Shown in pieces: positions 62,254 to 64,000 of a stretch of DNA of 64,000 nt (within the stretch, counting starts at the first letter, position 1; every line of letters begins with the position of its first letter). The notes below the pieces were generated by a model. That model ran no database searches, was not told the origin of the DNA, and saw only the letters and a list, made by a program, of their open reading frames with translations. The stretch lies in contig NZ_CP017944.1 in assembly GCF_002764115.1 (NCBI RefSeq), positions 222,439 through 286,438 of the forward strand, written 5' to 3'. Source of the stretch: Phyllobacterium zundukense (GTDB taxonomy: Bacteria; Pseudomonadota; Alphaproteobacteria; Rhizobiales; Rhizobiaceae). The translations under genes and the position numbers were made by a program.

Positions 62254-63857
62254 ATGTCGCATTTTCGTGCCTTACTGGCCGGGACGACTGCCATCGTCGC
62301 TGCCATCACAATGAGTGTTGCCGAGGCGAAGACACCGCAAGACCAAATGGTCATCGGCATGAATATGGTCAATCTGACCAGCCTCGATCCGCACAATGTC
62401 AATTCTTATGAATCCTACCACGTCATAGCCAATCTCTACGACACGCTGGTCCGCAACGATCCGCAGACGCCGGGCAAGGTTTTGCCCATGCTGGCGAAGT
62501 CATGGAATATCATGCCGGACGGAACGATCGAATTCACGCTGGACGACAAGGCGACATTCCAGAGCGGGCGCAAGATTACGGCCGGGGATGTAGCCTATTC
62601 CCTCCAGCGTGCTGTCAAGCTTGGACTGCTTGCCAAGTCCTATTATGCCAACTGGGGCTACACTGCGGACAATGTTGACCAGAAATTTCATGCCAAGGAC
62701 GACAAGACCTTCGTCATGGAAGTGGCAACGCCTGTTGCACCTTCGCTGAAGCTTGGCGCACTCACACGTGCCTATGGAGCCGTGCTCGACAAGGAAGTGA
62801 TCGCCAAGCACGAAAAGGATGGCGATATGGGGCGCGGCTGGTTGGCTTCGAACGCCGCCGGCTCTGGTCCGTTCACGCTCAACCGCTGGAATCCCAACGA
62901 CATTGTCGTGCTCAACCGGTTCGACACTTATTGGGGCGGCGAACCAAAGATGAAGCGCGTGCTCGTACGCCATCTTCCTGAATCGCAGACGGAACGCTTG
63001 CAGCTGGAGAAGGGCGATCTCGACGTCGGCTTCCAGCTCGTTTCCGCTGATATTGACGGCCTTTCAAGCAATCCGGACATTGTCATCGACCGGCTCGTCG
63101 GTTCGGGCTTCTACTACCTGATCATGAGCACCAAGGACCCTGAATTCGCCAAGCCGGAAGTCCGCAAGGCGTTGCGCTATTGCATCAACTACAAGGACAT
63201 CAATGATGTCGTGATGAAGAACTACGGCAAGAGTACAACGACATTCGTTCCGTCCGACATACCGGGCTACCTTCCGGACATCGGCAACAAATATGACCCG
63301 GAGAAATGCAAGCAGGATCTGACTGCTGCGGGCTATGGCGACGGCTTCAGCAAGCTGCTGCTTTCGCTCAATTCCACGCCCTATGCAGATCTTGCCACAG
63401 CGATTCAGCAAAACCTGGCGGTGGCCGGCGTCAAGGTCGAGATTCAAACCGGCAACGGCGATCAAACCTACGGGCCAATGCGTGATCGCAAGTTCCAGCT
63501 CGGCGTCGGGCGCACAGCCTCTTCCGCGCAGACGGATGCGGATGGCTGGATACGCACGCATGCTACAATCCCGACAATACTGACGGGCGCCAATCTCGCC
63601 AATCTACAGGCGTGGCGTGCGTCTTTTGAACTGCCAGAAGTCAACAAACTGGTCGACGAAGCGTCCGCAATCACCGACAATGAAGAAAAGCCGCGTCGAA
63701 CTTTACGAGCAGGCATTGAAGCTGTTTGAAGAGTCCGCTCCGCCTATCATCCCGATTCGCAGCGTGTCGATCCTTATGCCAAGAGCGCCCGCCTCAAGAA
63801 CTATGTCGGCGATATTGGCTGGATGACCGATGGGATCAGGTCGAGAAACAGGACTAG
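62254..63857 (+). pseudogene. Peptide/opine-type ABC binding protein with 3' frameshifts
   Basis: A SBP_bac_5 (DppA-like) protein of ~530 aa. Signal peptide ~1-25 (MSHFRALLAGTTAIVAAITMSVAEA); the mature part is normal (QMVIGMNMVNLTSLDPHNVNSYESYHVIANLYDTLV). The ATG 62254 follows AGGGGAGGA. From ~63690 the coding phase breaks: the frame must shift after NEEK to give RVELYEQALKLFEESAPPIIPI, again near 63762 to give QRVDPYAKSARLKNYVGDIGWMT, and again near 63828 to end WDQVEKQD with TAG at 63855. All three look like single-base errors, so the gene may be intact in the organism. Confidence 0.8.
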
Positions 63858-63882
63858 AAAAGCAGAGTCAGGTCGCCCGCGC

Positions 63883-64000
63883 ATGGTCAACCAGGTAGAA
63901 ACGGCAGTCCGGACGCCGAGGCGGCGTTCGGGTCTGCGAAAATATCGCCGTTTCGGCGGGCACTGCTGAGTGTAGTGACGACACTCTTCCTGCTCGTACT
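63883..64000 (+). CDS. Start of an ABC permease, partial, one apparent frameshift
   Basis: The ATG at 63883 begins MVNQVETAVRTPRRRSGLRKYRRFG, a basic N-terminus. A 1-base shift near 63957 is needed to continue into ALLSVVTTLFLLV, the start of a first membrane segment. It fits a DppB/OppB-type permease following the binding protein. The window ends before any diagnostic motif. Confidence 0.55.

Noticed and set aside
1-64000. CRISPR array, prophage or transposon
   Set aside because: No regularly spaced repeats, integrase, transposase or phage structural genes were seen. The only repeats are the tandem duplication, palindromic elements and short operator-like sites.

Overview
The window looks like chromosome from an alphaproteobacterium of the order Hyphomicrobiales (Rhizobiales), near Phyllobacterium, Brucella/Ochrobactrum or Rhizobium. 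The basis is the high-GC codon use, a rhizobial-type hmu heme locus beside a ligase-associated repair cluster, an frc-type fructose operon, and a mosaic palindrome resembling rhizobial RIME elements. The genus is a guess. No tRNA, rRNA, phage, IS element or CRISPR array was seen. The last ~350 bases carry several apparent 1-base indels, as at a contig end.

Layout. (1) 1-3400: a ribose-type sugar ABC operon with a perfect 372-bp tandem duplication and a 119-bp intergenic palindrome. (2) 3.4-11.6 kb: a divergent heme uptake locus, with receptor, unknown exported protein and TonB on the minus strand and hmuPSTUV on the plus strand. (3) 11.6-16.3 kb: a cobalamin riboswitch, then nrdA, nrdB and an overlapping 80-aa ORF. 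NrdB has the Phe-for-Tyr and Glu-for-Asp signature of class Ic (Mn/Fe) ribonucleotide reductase. (4) 16.4-20.2 kb: metH. (5) 20.2-24.2 kb: an AraC regulator, a fosmidomycin-resistance-type MFS exporter and an ABC-2 exporter with a structured leader. (6) 24.3-31.1 kb: tyrosine/homogentisate catabolism (MarR, hmgA, fah, maiA, hppD, Lrp), flanked and split by toxin-antitoxin genes. (7) 31.1-37.1 kb: the four-gene ligase-associated DNA repair cluster, then a DUF1295 membrane protein. (8) 38.3-43.8 kb: an oligopeptide ABC operon (oppABC and a fused oppDF), then a VapBC module. (9) 44.5-51.8 kb: ROK regulator, fucU-like mutarotase and fructokinase, divergent from frcBCA, a lyxose/mannose isomerase and a frcK-like kinase. 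(10) 51.8-56.1 kb: an IclR regulator divergent from SDR-dgoK-dgoA-SMP30 (oxidative sugar or galactonate breakdown). (11) 56.2-57.0 kb: a DUF892 stress protein and a 48-aa membrane protein. (12) 57.1-64 kb: an amino-acid-type ABC transporter, a KdgD-type dehydratase, a FadR-type GntR regulator, and a frameshifted solute-binding protein followed by the start of a permease.

How the parts fit. Most of the window is uptake plus catabolism under local regulators, and many promoters hold clear palindromes. Mannose or lyxose imported by FrcBCA could be isomerised to fructose or xylulose and phosphorylated. Tyrosine-derived hydroxyphenylpyruvate passes through HppD, HmgA, MaiA and Fah to fumarate and acetoacetate. 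The most interesting unit is the RNR operon: a B12-sensing leader appears to control a B12-independent, probably Mn/Fe enzyme with an uncharacterised coupled small protein. This suggests that the cell switches between a B12-dependent RNR encoded elsewhere and this one.
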